Below the pieces are notes generated by a model. The model had not been told where the DNA came from, made no database searches, and saw nothing but the letters and a program-made list of their open reading frames with translations. Below, one piece after another: positions 13,580-26,047 of a DNA stretch of 64,000 nucleotides. Each line of letters begins with the position of its first letter. Position 1 is the stretch's first letter. Both the position numbers and the translations under genes were made by a program. The DNA is from Labia minor. Its lineage: Eukaryota; Arthropoda; Insecta; Dermaptera; Spongiphoridae. Location: the NCBI GenBank assembly GCA_963082975.1, contig OY720344.1, forward strand, positions 28,555,172 to 28,619,171. The letters are read 5' to 3'.

Positions 13580-16500
13580 TAAATAAATAATAATAATAAT
13601 AATAAAATTAAAATATGAAAAATATAAATTATATTTTAGGAATAAACACTTAGTGAATATGTTAATAAAATAGAGTGGAGCATAGGTAGCTAAGCGAAAA
13701 TGTTGCCACTAATAGAATCTTATATATTTGATAAGAATTTTGTTCACAAAATTTATGCCACACACACACACTTGCGTAAACTGGAAAACCACTTTTTTAG
13801 AATCAGAATGAGTTGAAATGTGGAGATGTGTAAAAAACCGCATATCGATAGTTCATCGAGATTACACACAATACCTTTACTCAAAAAACTCTCACGAATT
13901 TTTTTTCGATTAAAAAATAAATAAAATAATTATTTCAACATGATTGAATATTACATTTATTAATATAATCACACAATAATTCAAATATAGATATAAATAT
14001 TATTAAATAATAAACAAAATATTCATTTCAATTCACATTTAAAATATTATTTATGATTTAAAAATTTTAAATGTAATTTTTATTTTATACTTAAACGTGA
14101 ATAATTAATAAGTATTTTCTTTCTTTTAACATATACAATCTTAACATTTAACGAACCTTCATTCCATCTGAAATTGATATACCAAAACAAAATAAAATTA
14201 TAAATAAAAGTTATATTTTAAGAAAAAATAATCCTTATTTGTTAATTAATTATATGAATAATTTTAGGTAAAAAAATGATTTTTCTTTTTCTTTCAATAC
14301 ATGTTTCTAAATATAATTAATTAAGAATGAAGTTTTAAATTTTAAGGTAAAAAATAATTCGCACAATTATGTGATTAGTTTTTTATTTTAGTAGAGTTTC
14401 TCATATTTTTTTGATTTTAGAGAATATCTTTGTAATATATATGTTGTATATTTTATTTCTGTGAAATGATGATCGACTATGGGATTGAAATCAGAAATAT
14501 GAAAAATAAAATCAATTTTCTTTTTCTTTTAAAATATTCACGATATTTACAAATATTACTATAGATGAATATCTATAGAGAATTCTTATAGAGAGAATAT
14601 TCATTTTGTTTTATCTTAGAATATTTTTCCTTTTACAAGAAGAAAAAGAAAACGATTCCATCTCCATCCCTTCATCTTTCTCCATTCCAAAATGAACCGG
14701 ATGCAAAAACACGTCATGATTATTAAATCACGATTTTTTGTGCTTTTTATATATTTCCCTACATACTCGTATAGTTATTTTATTTTTTTTTTTACTTGTT
14801 TTATATCATTGACGTAACCCTTTTCTAAGATATATATGCATATTATATTAAATTATTTACTTTAAGCTAAAATTAAACAAAATTTTCCTTATAAACGTTA
14901 ATGAAAAATATAATTGAACCTTGTTTTAAAATTAAATAAAAAATATAAATAATTTATAAGGAATTTCTTTTAAATTATAAATGAAATGTCTTTAAATTAT
15001 TATATATTATTCATATAATACATTATAACTAATAAGTAATTATTTTAATTATTCTTAATAATAGTATAATTCTGTAAAGTTATTCTATGAAATTGGATGT
15101 ATTTATATTATATACAAATATTAATTAAGAAAATGGAGATTTCCAAAAGAAATAGAAAAACCAAGCTGATTTTTTTTCAATATCATTCTCAGTTGGACAA
15201 TCAAATTAAAAATAATCTCATTTATATAATATAATTCTTTTATTGAACATTTTCATGGTGAAAGGAAAAAGGAAATTAAAATGAAATTCGTATCATTTTA
15301 AAATATTCAATTTTTGAAAGGGCACAAAAGAAAATTGATAATTTTAAAGAAATTATATATAATTTTTATAAAATATTTTTTTTTTCATTGAAATAATAAT
15401 AAAAAAATGTTTATTCATTACACTTGAATTATTAGAAAAATTTTTAAGAATTGGAGAAAATTCTAAAGGCTTCTAAAACAGTCTTACCTCACTCACAGTG
15501 TCTTTGTATGTTGTGTGTGTGTGTGTGTGGGGAGGGGGCATATTACTTTTATGTATGTTTCTAATCATGCTTAGGAAATTGATTACAGTTTATATTATAG
15601 TCATTTAATATTGATTTATTCTCTTGAATTTCATTCTATTTTCTTAATTCAGAAAAGAATAAAATAAATTTTTTACGTTTTTTAAAGTGAAAATAAAAGA
15701 ATATTAAAATTAGAATAATATAAAGAGTGAATAATATTTATTTGAAAGGGTACAAAAGAAAATTGATACTTTTGAAGGAGTAATAAGATTTTATTTCATT
15801 TCCCAACTTATTATTAACTTATCATTGCTATTAATAGATTTTTTTTAAAAAAATATCCAATTTGAAAATAGTACTATTATTTTTATTAAATGTTTAAATA
15901 TCTTTTGATCAAATGGTTCTCCTTTCGATTTATTCTTTAATTAAATTTAATTTTCAATTTTTATAAAGTTTCAATTCCAATTCCATTTTTTTTTATCATT
16001 TTAATGAATATCAAAAGATTTTTTTGACGATTCATTAAAAAAAAAAAAAATTTTTTTACCCATCATTAATTTTATTCCTTATAAAATCCAACCCTTGATA
16101 TTCGTTAAATGACCTGTAAATGGAGAAAGGAGTGCAATTAAAAGCAAACTTTTTTGAATATTAAAACGTATATTTTGAAAAAATCCCTAAAGATAAAAAA
16201 TATCTCAGAACAAGAATAATAATTTATTTTTTATACATTTTAAACTACGATATTAATTTCTATTCTAAAAATTAAAATAATACTAATTTAAAAACTTTTA
16301 TAGAATATACAATTTTTTTTTTAAATATTAAAATTATTAAATTAAATTTATATTAATTTATTTTGATTATATTAGCAAATATAGCTAGGTTAATATATTA
16401 TTTATTTTATTTACTATTACAAATATCAATCCATTTTCTAATATTATTAAAACTATAGTACTAATTGATATAGTAATAATTGATTATATTATATGGTAAT

Positions 16501-16870
16501 TTACACGTAAATAATTATTTTTAAATAACAAATTTTTAATTTAATATTTATAAAGTTTTTAACTTATGGAACAAGTGAATTCAGATAAATGAATATTTTA
16601 TTAATTAAAAATATAGTTTAAATATATAATTTTTATTAAATAATATAAATATTTGTTATATCAACTTTATATTTTCTGCATCAATATACAACAATTTACT
16701 TTATTTATTTTGTTGGTGGTGTGCCATCTATTCATCAATATTATCAGAAAAATACAAGATATAGTATTAGAAGACCGTTGATTGATTGAAAGAGATTTAA
16801 CAGTGGCTTTATGCATTTCATTGATCACAGTGAGCAATTTTTTGAATGTTAATTTGGGTTCCAAAAAACT
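13580..16870. other. AT-rich sequence with a weak local repeat
   Basis: GGGCACAAAAGAAAATTGAT at ~15320 recurs as GGGTACAAAAGAAAATTGAT at ~15746. A (TG)n run lies at 15512-15529. No gene seen. Confidence 0.45.
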
Positions 16871-16876
16871 ACGTGT

Positions 16877-17150
16877 AAAATGGGGGCCGCAAAAACCATT
16901 GCTAAAATAACTGAATTGAAGTACAAATTGTTGCAACATCTAGCCTATTCACCAGATTTAGCTCCCTTCGACTTCTGGCTCTTCCCACACCTCAAGCAAT
17001 ATCTCTGTGGAAATCGATTTTCTTCTCTGTAAGGATATTTTGCAAACCGTTGGAATAAGTGTATTGAAGTTGATGGAAACTACGCTTAAAAATAAAGTCA
17101 TTTTTACAAATAAAAATTAGTTTCTTCATTCGCGAACTTATTCAACAACC
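16877..17150 (+). pseudogene. Mariner transposase C-terminal pseudogene, separate family
   Basis: From 16877 one frame reads AKTIAKITELKYKLLQH, then LAYSPDLAPFDFWLFPHLKQ and YLCGNRFSSL before a stop. YSPDLAPxDF contains the third Asp of the DD34D catalytic triad and LFPHLK..L.G.RFSS is the usual continuation. A frameshift later, RWNKCIEVDGNYA matches the C-terminal end. The sequence after it (GCGAACTTATTCAACAACCT) may be a decayed TIR. The first two catalytic Asp regions are not found. It differs from the four deleted elements above. Confidence 0.75.
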
Positions 17151-19506
17151 TATTATTATATATATTGTAGAAATAATTAAAAAGAAATAATATATACATA
17201 TATATTTCAGAAAATATATTAGATGTTAAAACAGCAAAAAAATATTTACCACTTCAGCATTAATTTTTGCAATGTTTATAAGTTTTGTATTTAAATGCAA
17301 TTTTGAACTCTGCTTTTAGTTAATTTAATAAAAAAATATTTTGAAATTTTATTTTTAAATAAAAAATAGTGTTTTGGAATGAATATGGAGATTTATCTTC
17401 TTTGATCATAATCGATTATCATCTAAATACATTTTTTTATGTTATTCTAATATTCATCAGGGAAATTTTTTTTTTGTCTTAAGGTTGCCCTTAAATAAAG
17501 ATGGATCGATAAATATATTCATAAAAGTTTTTACGGAATGAATATGATAATGAAGGTGTTTGGGTTTTCGTTTGCTAGTCGTGTTTGCCTGGGCAAGATC
17601 AGGTACAGTCAGTCTGTTGCGCTTGGGGTTCGAGTGGCCCGTTGGCGTTGGAAGGAACTCGACGAACGTGGAACGGGGCAAGGTAAAAGGAGGAGAGAGT
17701 TGGTTCATTGAACCCAGCCGAGGCAGCCCAATGGCCCAATGGACACCAGCCATCGCACAAAATTGGCCAGGAGTCTCTTTCTATGCTTTCCTTTCATTCA
17801 CGCAAAGCACCATGCAAATGGGAAAATACCTGGATGGGTGAAATATTTAGCTATTTCTCCAACTTCAGAAAATTACCGTTATACTTCAAGGAATTTATAT
17901 AAATATATTGCATATTAAAACTCGGTGGAAAATATCTAATTATTGAAAGAAACATATTTTAAACATATTATCGACTATAATTATTAATTTCATAAAAAAA
18001 CAACAAATAAATAAGATAATTTTCTAATAAAAGTTACTATATTTTCTTTTTATATATTTTATTATAAAAAAAAAAAAAAAGAAAACTTCAGCAAAATTCA
18101 TTTTTTTTTCTTTGGAATGCATTTAATTTATTTTGTTAATTATTTTTACATTAATATTTTTTTATTCAATATTTATTTATTATAAAGTATTGTAATATAT
18201 CTTTTTATATATTTATTATTTATATTTTTCTATAAATTGTAAAATTTAATGATGGAAATTTTATGTTATGGTTCTGTTGGTATGAAATTCTTATCAATTC
18301 TTAAACGGGTACCTGCTTGTAAACGAGATAACAAAATGTAAAAAAAAAACTATTTGACTTTTAACTAAAATATGTCTCGAAAGGACTTTTGGGGTTAAGA
18401 AATATTTTCATTGTCAAAGAAGAAACGCTTTATTTTCGAAAACATCCTTTTTCAGAGAAAAACGATGAAATCACATAACTTTCATTTATTTTATTTTATT
18501 TAAAATTTAGTAAATAGAGTAGTTGTAGAGCAGTTTTAAATTAAATAAAAGAAAAAAAAAATTGAAATGTAGGACTCTATAACTTATATATAAATGGTGA
18601 ATTTAAGAAAAAATCTTTATCATTTTAAGGTAGAAAAACAAAAATTGAAATGTGGATTTTCATTTAATTCTTACTTTGTCAAATTCATGTATAATTATTT
18701 TTATATAAATTAATCAAAAGCAACTTATAATTTATTCTAATGATATTTTACTGTTTAATCTATTTGTTGAGTGATTTATCGGTTATGATGTTTGTTTACC
18801 GTTAAGATCACATATCCAATGGACCGATATTTAATTATAATGCTTATTGAACACATGGCATTTAGATATCTGTTCCTCATGAATTCACATGTTGATTCAC
18901 AGAGGATTATGGACAACTCGTATTATCCATAAGTTTATCTTTAAGCATAAATTGGATTTCATAGTTAAAATAAAATACAAAAGGAATTAAATTAAACATT
19001 CGATATATATTCACTCGTTGTTTATTTATTTAGATTTAATTTATTTTTGGTAAGAATGTATCTATAGATTAAATATTATTTATTATATTATATTATATTA
19101 TGCTTGAAATTTAATTTAACAAATTTATTTAATCCTATATAGGTATATAGAATAAAGAAATTTTCATTTATGGTCGGTAGTTTCTAATTTTTCATTATTT
19201 TTACCTCAGACAATATTTCTGATCATGACGGTGAAACTATTGTCTTCATGCTTTTGAAAAAATATGAGCTAGGTCTAGAAGAAAAGGGCTGATGGGAATG
19301 GGAAATGTTTGAACGAGACATTTCCAAACTTTGCCTCTGACATTTGAAGTCGGATTATAATATAGCCGATAGCACATTGAAAAGAAATAGGCTTTCTAAT
19401 ACAGAAAGAATCTTCTAAATTGGTTTACTAGATCCTAAGATAACCCGGGGCATCTAAAGAAACCAACATTTTCTATTTTATTAATATAGTTATATATATA
19501 TACGCG

Positions 19507-19538
<32 letters not shown>

Positions 19539-21615
19539 ATTTATTTATTAATCTTTAATTTTTATAATGTAAAAATCAATACTTATATTTTTTATTCTAT
19601 CCTATATTTTATATATATTCAATGTACGATCTGTGTATATGATTTTTAAATGACCTTATTGATACTTCATCATCGACCTTGTTGTTTATAAATGTAAAAT
19701 TACGAAGTAAGATATTTATTCAATTCTTAATTCAATTCAATTTTCAATTCATTTTCTTTTAAATTCAAATTTTATTGTGCGTTCAAATCTCCGAAATTAT
19801 CAATTTTAATTTCATTTTAATTATTTTATGGAAAAATAATAAATTATTATTCTATTTATAAAATGTATTAAAATGATTTTAATCAGAATTTTATTTATTT
19901 ATTTTATTATTGAAATGATTAAAATGGGAAGAACAATTTTTGCTTCGTCTGTTATTTTGTTGTTGTTGATTACTATCTTATTCTTCTGCTTTTAAAAAAT
20001 TTAAAACATTAGTTATTCCATGTCTATTATATACTCACTCATATATATATAAATTAAAATTTCTTTTAAATATAAATAATATTTATTATTAATTCAAGAA
20101 ATCTATTTTACTTTAATAAATTTATCGATGAAAACAAAGTACATATGTGTGCTTTAATTGCACATTGAAATCATTTTTAAAGTTTCAGAGAAACACTTTT
20201 CATTCTTAATTATACAAACAATATTTTGAAAATACAATACTTATATTTAATATGAATGGACGAAGGAAAGATTTATATCATATTAATCAAATATTTCATT
20301 ATTCTTCAAAATTCCAAGAAATGATGAAACTGCATAAAAGTTAAATCTTAAAATGCTTAATCAGTTATCTTCGATCCTTATATATAGAATATATTAAAAA
20401 TTAAAATATTAATTTTCTTTCCTAATAATATGATAATTTCAACTAATATTTCGAATTTATTATAAATTTTAATTACTCATAAAAAATAAACTCCATACTT
20501 TTATGATAATTAATAATTAAGTTTAAATAAATATTATAAAATAAAATAATAATATTCACTCACATGAATCATTTTTATCTATAAAATAAAATATTCTTTA
20601 ATGTATATTTCTTATTATTAACAAATGAAAATATTTTCTATAATTTTTTTGTCATATTCAATGATAAAACTTATAAATATTGTTGTAAATGTCATACATC
20701 ATCTCCCCCGTTCTCATTTTCTACATTATTCTATTATAAATGTCATCATTTCAAAACTCATTCTTATTTGTATACATCAGCTGTGTTTAATTATTCTAGA
20801 AAACAATAGTGACATTAACTAACATCATTAATTTTAGCACACTTTTGATGTTAATTCATGTATTCTTACTTAATATTGTATAGTTCTCAGTTTTTTTCAC
20901 AGGGTCATGAGGACTTGAGCTAAAAATACAATTGCAAATCCACTACCGTAAATTCCTTTTTAAACTGTCTTATCAAGATATTTCATTGATTGCTTATTTA
21001 AAGATAATGATCTTTCAAAATCCAAACTGCCTGAAAATTACTTTGTTTGATCAACATAGGTTAAAAATTACAGAATTATTTATATGTCTAATTTTAAAAC
21101 CTTTTTTAGCACTTAAGCTTCATATAATCTATCTAAAAAGAATAAATATAATATATATACATATATATATATATATAAGTATATACATCACTTCAATTTT
21201 ATATTTAACAAAAGCAAGAACCAAAAGTTTATAAATAAATTATTCTACTAATGACACTAAAACTACACATGTAATCAATTACAATTTATTTACTTTGTTT
21301 ATAATTTTGTTGTAAAATTAATATTTTATTCACTAAATAATTCATATTTTTTTTTATCTATTTTGTTTTCTATTTAATAATAATATTAATATATGTTACA
21401 TTTTTATATTTTTTCTAATCTAGACAAAAAATCGTAATAATATTTAAATTTTTAATATTTCATTAAAAAAAAATATTCAAAAGAAGGGATGTTGAGCTCA
21501 TAAACCAACTATTAATCTTATATTGAACTTATTAAAATTTATAATATATTTGTAAATAATTCAATGTGAGAGATTTGGTTCTTGGAACTTTTCGTGAGTG
21601 AGAAAGAGAGTTGTT
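17151..21615. other. Mostly AT-rich; GC-raised island at 17.54-17.83 kb
   Basis: The island at 17540-17830 has overlapping open frames on both strands (17457-17753 minus, 17560-17841 plus), neither with recognisable domains; both cannot be genes and perhaps neither is. A hairpin GGAAATGT/ACATTTCC lies at 19301-19325. 19540-21500 has only low-complexity frames. Confidence 0.4.
19494..19532. repeat. (TA)n microsatellite with a central CGCG
   Basis: TA repeats interrupted once by CGCG, so that TATATACGCGTATATA is self-complementary. Confidence 0.85.
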
Positions 21616-21623
21616 AATATAAA

Positions 21624-21798
21624 TAGGGTGACCATATTTCGAAAACACCAAACCGGGTTTTTTAGAAGCAAATTGAAAAAATTTTGAAAAAAGTACGAAA
21701 TATCCTAAATATTTCAAAAAACGGGATAATAGGCTGCCCCGGAGACTTTTTTCGGGACGCCGGAACAGAGCACCTAAAAATTAGACTAGGTCACCCTA
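21624..21798. mobile_element. TAGGGTGACC-ended MITE, 175 bp
   Basis: Identical 10-bp TIRs TAGGGTGACC are flanked by an 8-bp repeat AATATAAA (21616-21623 and 21799-21806). The duplication length suggests a hAT-like transposase, though the terminal bases are not the usual CAG. The open frame at 21532-21717 on the minus strand is not a gene. Confidence 0.8.
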
Positions 21799-21969
21799 AA
21801 TATAAATAACCATCTTCGATCGAATCTGATAGAGTCAGTTATATCTTTATATTATATGAACTTATATTTTCAAAATTATAGAAAACTTTAATAGGATAAT
21901 GAAAATATTTAATAGGAATAATAATATATCCATCTAATAATTATTATAAATTATAAAACATAGTTCTAG

Positions 21970-22222
21970 TTAGGGCTATAGAATCGATAAGGCTGCAGGA
22001 CTCGTGGCTAGAATAGGAGAGGAAAGAATGGCGAAAAAAATATATTGATGGGGAGACCGATTGAGAAACGTCCACTTAGAAGATCAAGGCCGCGGTGGGT
22101 GGGTAATGTAGGAACGGACGTGAGGGAGATGGGAGAGTGTAGGAGTTGTCTGGATATGGCTCAGGATTGAAATGTGGTTGGTACGGTCAAAAACTTTCGA
22201 GTTCTGTAGAGCCACAGAGATA
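21970..22222 (+). mobile_element. LINE 3'-end fragment
   Basis: It reads IESIRL..WA in part, then GRPIEKRPL, VGNVGTDVREMGE and MAQD before TAGAGCCACAGAGATAG. This is the same family as the 5.6- and 34-kb copies but more 5'-truncated. Confidence 0.7.
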
Positions 22223-22229
22223 GATGAAT

Positions 22230-24060
22230 TAAACAATTAATAAAAAATTTTAAAATATTATTGTTTTAAACTTATGTAATTATTATTTCAGATTCCAATT
22301 TTTTATTTATTTAAAATGAAGATCTATATTCATTTTTATAGTTATTGCTTTTTCTGGGCGTAGTTATTAATAAACACCATATGTGTCTTCTACAAATACT
22401 AGCAATAATTTATGTGTGTTTAACATATACTAACGCAATTTTATAATTTAAAGTGAGTGAGGATGATAAATGAATTTGCATCTTTCATCTCTATTAAATA
22501 AACAACATTTATTGTTAATGATCAATTATTGTTGATACTAATTAATAATATTAATTTCCTGTTCAGTATTAGCCGGAATTCATTCATTTTTCCATGTCAA
22601 TGCTTTTGAATTTTCAATGAATGGATCAAACCATAATGTTCAAATTATATGAGTTTATATTGGATGGGACAAGGTCTAATTAATTATTATGAGAAACTCT
22701 AATGAACTGGCGTAGTTAAATAGTTAGAGAATTAAAGGATCAGGTATGAATTGGCTTTTTTTTTAAATTCAATATTTCATATTTTATCTAAAAGGATAGA
22801 TATTGACAAGTTAGATATGGAATCTTTAGTTTAATTATTTTTAATCTCTATTAATTATTATATTTTTTATTATTATATAATATTATCTATGATAGAAATC
22901 TATTTTTCCTATCTCTCTCTTTAGACTGGTCTTGGGAATAACTTATCTATCTTTAAATATCACAATTGCACATATTTTATATTCTTATTTAAATTATAAT
23001 AAAATCTTATTTTTTTTTTTTTTCAAAAATGTCAATGATTTTTTAGATTATCTCGTTTCTTCTCGCTACATATAGAATAATAAATTTGAATAATTTTATA
23101 ATTTAATTTTCATAAGCAATTAGAATTTTTCCCACTTATTATATTATAAGATTTTATCAAGTCAAAAAAAATAAAGAAGTTATTACTTCTTTTAAATTCA
23201 CTTATCGTGCATTTATAGTAAATATAAAATATAATCTAATTAGTACAATTAATTATGTTAAGCAGTTAAAGAAAATTGTTTTCGTAATTTTTTAAATTTT
23301 TATTAATAAAACAATCTAACTTTTTATTTTGTTAATAAAAAAAATAAAAAAAAAATAATAAATATTTTTAGACCTAACTCTAAGTTATAAATAAAATTAA
23401 GGATAGTTTTTCATTTAATTTTTCGCTTAATTTAATTCGAACTACTTTAAAAAAATGTTTTCTTTTTATTAATAATGTAGGTATTAAATTTTAATACACA
23501 TATTTGGCTTTTGTTATTCTACCACCTTCTACTATCTTCAGAAATGAATATATATATATAAATAAAGAATAAAATCCCTCTTTTAGATTATTCAGTTTAT
23601 ACCTATTCATAAAAGCAAACATAGTTTCATAACTATTATGTAGGTATTTAACTTATACCTTGTAAATTCAGGCAAATAAAAATTAATTTAAACATAAGAT
23701 TATATCATTAAATAATATTAATTAAATAAATAAAAAATAATTTCCAGGACGTATATTCTAGTATATTCTAGCCTTCAATATCCATAAAAATATTTCTTTA
23801 CATTTTAAAAATCTTCATCAAGTAATTTACTAAATCATAAAATATTAGTATATCTATATTTAGCATGTAATTTCCGGCTATTATTAAATTCTCTTGTAAT
23901 AAATTAAATTAAAACTAAAATATTTTTAAAAGTAATTACATACCTAAATAATCCTAGGAAGTTACAAAATACAATAGACAAAGGTAATATATCTGTTTAG
24001 TTTAATTTAAAATTTGTTCAAAATAGGAAATTAAAAAAAAGAAGTAAAAATTAAATAATA

Positions 24061-24091
<31 letters not shown>

Positions 24092-25480
24092 TATTTTATT
24101 GTTGGTATACGGGGTACATAACTAAAGTTAAATCTGGGTATTAGATTATACATATCATGCAAATTTTCTTCTTAAAGAGTTTTTTTCTACATAAACTTCT
24201 AGTAACACTTGGTTAAGATTACTCAAGCTGTTTGAAAAAAAAAAACGATCAAGAGTTAAATATTTTATGTAAATATTATCTTTTAAATGGTTATTTAATT
24301 TTTACTTCTTTTGGTAATTATGCTAATATTTATTCTTAAAAAAATTGAAAAAAATTTTTATACTGACATTGAAAATAAATTAAAATATGTTTTTATCTAT
24401 TTCTATATGTAAATTATGAATCATTTTAAAATAAATTTCGGAATATAATAATTTAATAAAAAATATTATTCGTGTGTTATTGGATGTTTTCAATTTAATT
24501 GATTAATTTCATCAATTAAAATTCATTTTAAATCAATTTAGTTATTCATATATATATATATATATATATACATACATTAATCCTTTTCTCACTCAATATA
24601 TTAAATAGATTTAACTCATTTACATATTAAATTAAATACATTTACTACATCTCATGTCCAATATTCTTTTTATACTAATAATATTATACTTTTAATATTA
24701 TCTTAGCAAGTCCGAAGTTGAATTATCCGCTTTTAACAAAAGTTTTTCCTCAAATCTTCAATCAAAAAAATGAAAGAAATTTAGAATTTCTGATTTCTAA
24801 TCGTAAAATCTAAATGTTAAGTAATTTTTATTCTTTATTAATGTAAAATATAATATTGATAAAAATGTTTAGCTATTTGAAAAAAATTATATATATATAA
24901 TTTTTTTAATTATTCATTTATTAAATTCCGACTGAAAATAGTATTACTTTTTTCTTTTGAATAAATTAAAATATTAACTGCAAAAACTTTCCTTATAACT
25001 CCAAGTGTTTAGTTAATACCAAGTGAAATAATTTAATAAAGTAAACCGCATTTGCTACAATATTCTTGAAAATAACTTCATAAATATATATACCAACTCG
25101 TGGAGTATATTAAATAGATAGTTCCTCGGGTTTTGGATAATTTTCACGTTCTAGAAGAAATTACCGAAGTCAAACTTTTTAACCATTTCATCAAACTTTA
25201 TATTCATTATTTATAACGTTAATAAAATTTGATATAATTAATTAATAAAATCATTTTATTATTAAAAATATTGAATAATATTTATTTGATTAAATACAAT
25301 AGCAATATTTCTAAAAGAATGGCATTCATTTTCTTATTCATTCATTAAAAATAATTAAATATTAATATTAAATAAAAACGATCGTTTATGCAATGGGGAT
25401 TTTCCCAATCGATACTTGGAATACATTAGTGACTGCCTGTTTTCATTTATATATTCATAATTTTACTATTACTTACTATA
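22230..25480. other. AT-rich sequence, nothing recognised
   Basis: Long AT-rich stretch with TA runs near 24058 and 24549; no coding or repeat structure that I can defend. Confidence 0.5.
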
Positions 25481-25484
25481 ATCT

Positions 25485-25845
25485 ATCTCTACCTAACTCT
25501 GTGGCTCTACAGAACTTGAAAGTTCTTGGCTAACCAAATTTCTCCAAGTGTTCCTATTCTTAGCTATATCCATCCAAATCCTACCCTCTCCCATTTCCCT
25601 CACGTCCCTATCTACATTGTCCACTCACCTTGTCCTCGGACATCCAAGCGGACGATTTTCAATCGCCATCCTCAACAATATATTTTTCGCCATTCTTTCC
25701 TCTCCCATTCTAGCCACATTCCCTGCCCATCGCAGCCTTTTCGACTTTATAAACTTAACTATGTCTGGAGATGCAATTCGTAGTTATGCAATCTCATCCT
25801 TTTTGCCCCATAAATGCTTCGAAGAATCCTATTCTCAAATACTCT
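25485..25845 (-). mobile_element. LINE 3'-end fragment, minus orientation
   Basis: The reverse complement begins with the RIRFFEAFMG segment, continues through the LRIASPDIVKFIKSKRLRWAG-like segment, GRMG and RMAIENRPLG, and ends at GAGCCACAGAGTTAGG followed by a GATAG-type tail. Open frames on the other strand here are shadows. Confidence 0.72.
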
Positions 25846-26047
25846 TTACCTACTATAACTCGGTGTATTTACATTTTTTTATTAATAAATTTTTTTGTCG
25901 AAAAAATACCTTTATTTATTTATTGTTTAAACTTTACAGCGTTATAGTTTCTATCATAACATTTTTCTAGACAACATTTAATGATTGTATGAGTACAAAG
26001 TAAATATTTAAGTGTCTTTGAACCTGGCAATGGAATTCTGCCATTAA

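Noticed and set aside
17457-17902. Three overlapping open frames on both strands
   Set aside because: No recognisable domain, no splice support, and mutually exclusive; kept only as a GC-raised island.
20932-21234. 100-residue ORF with hydrophobic ends
   Set aside because: Runs into a TA microsatellite coding for IYIHIYIYIS; low-complexity and without family resemblance.
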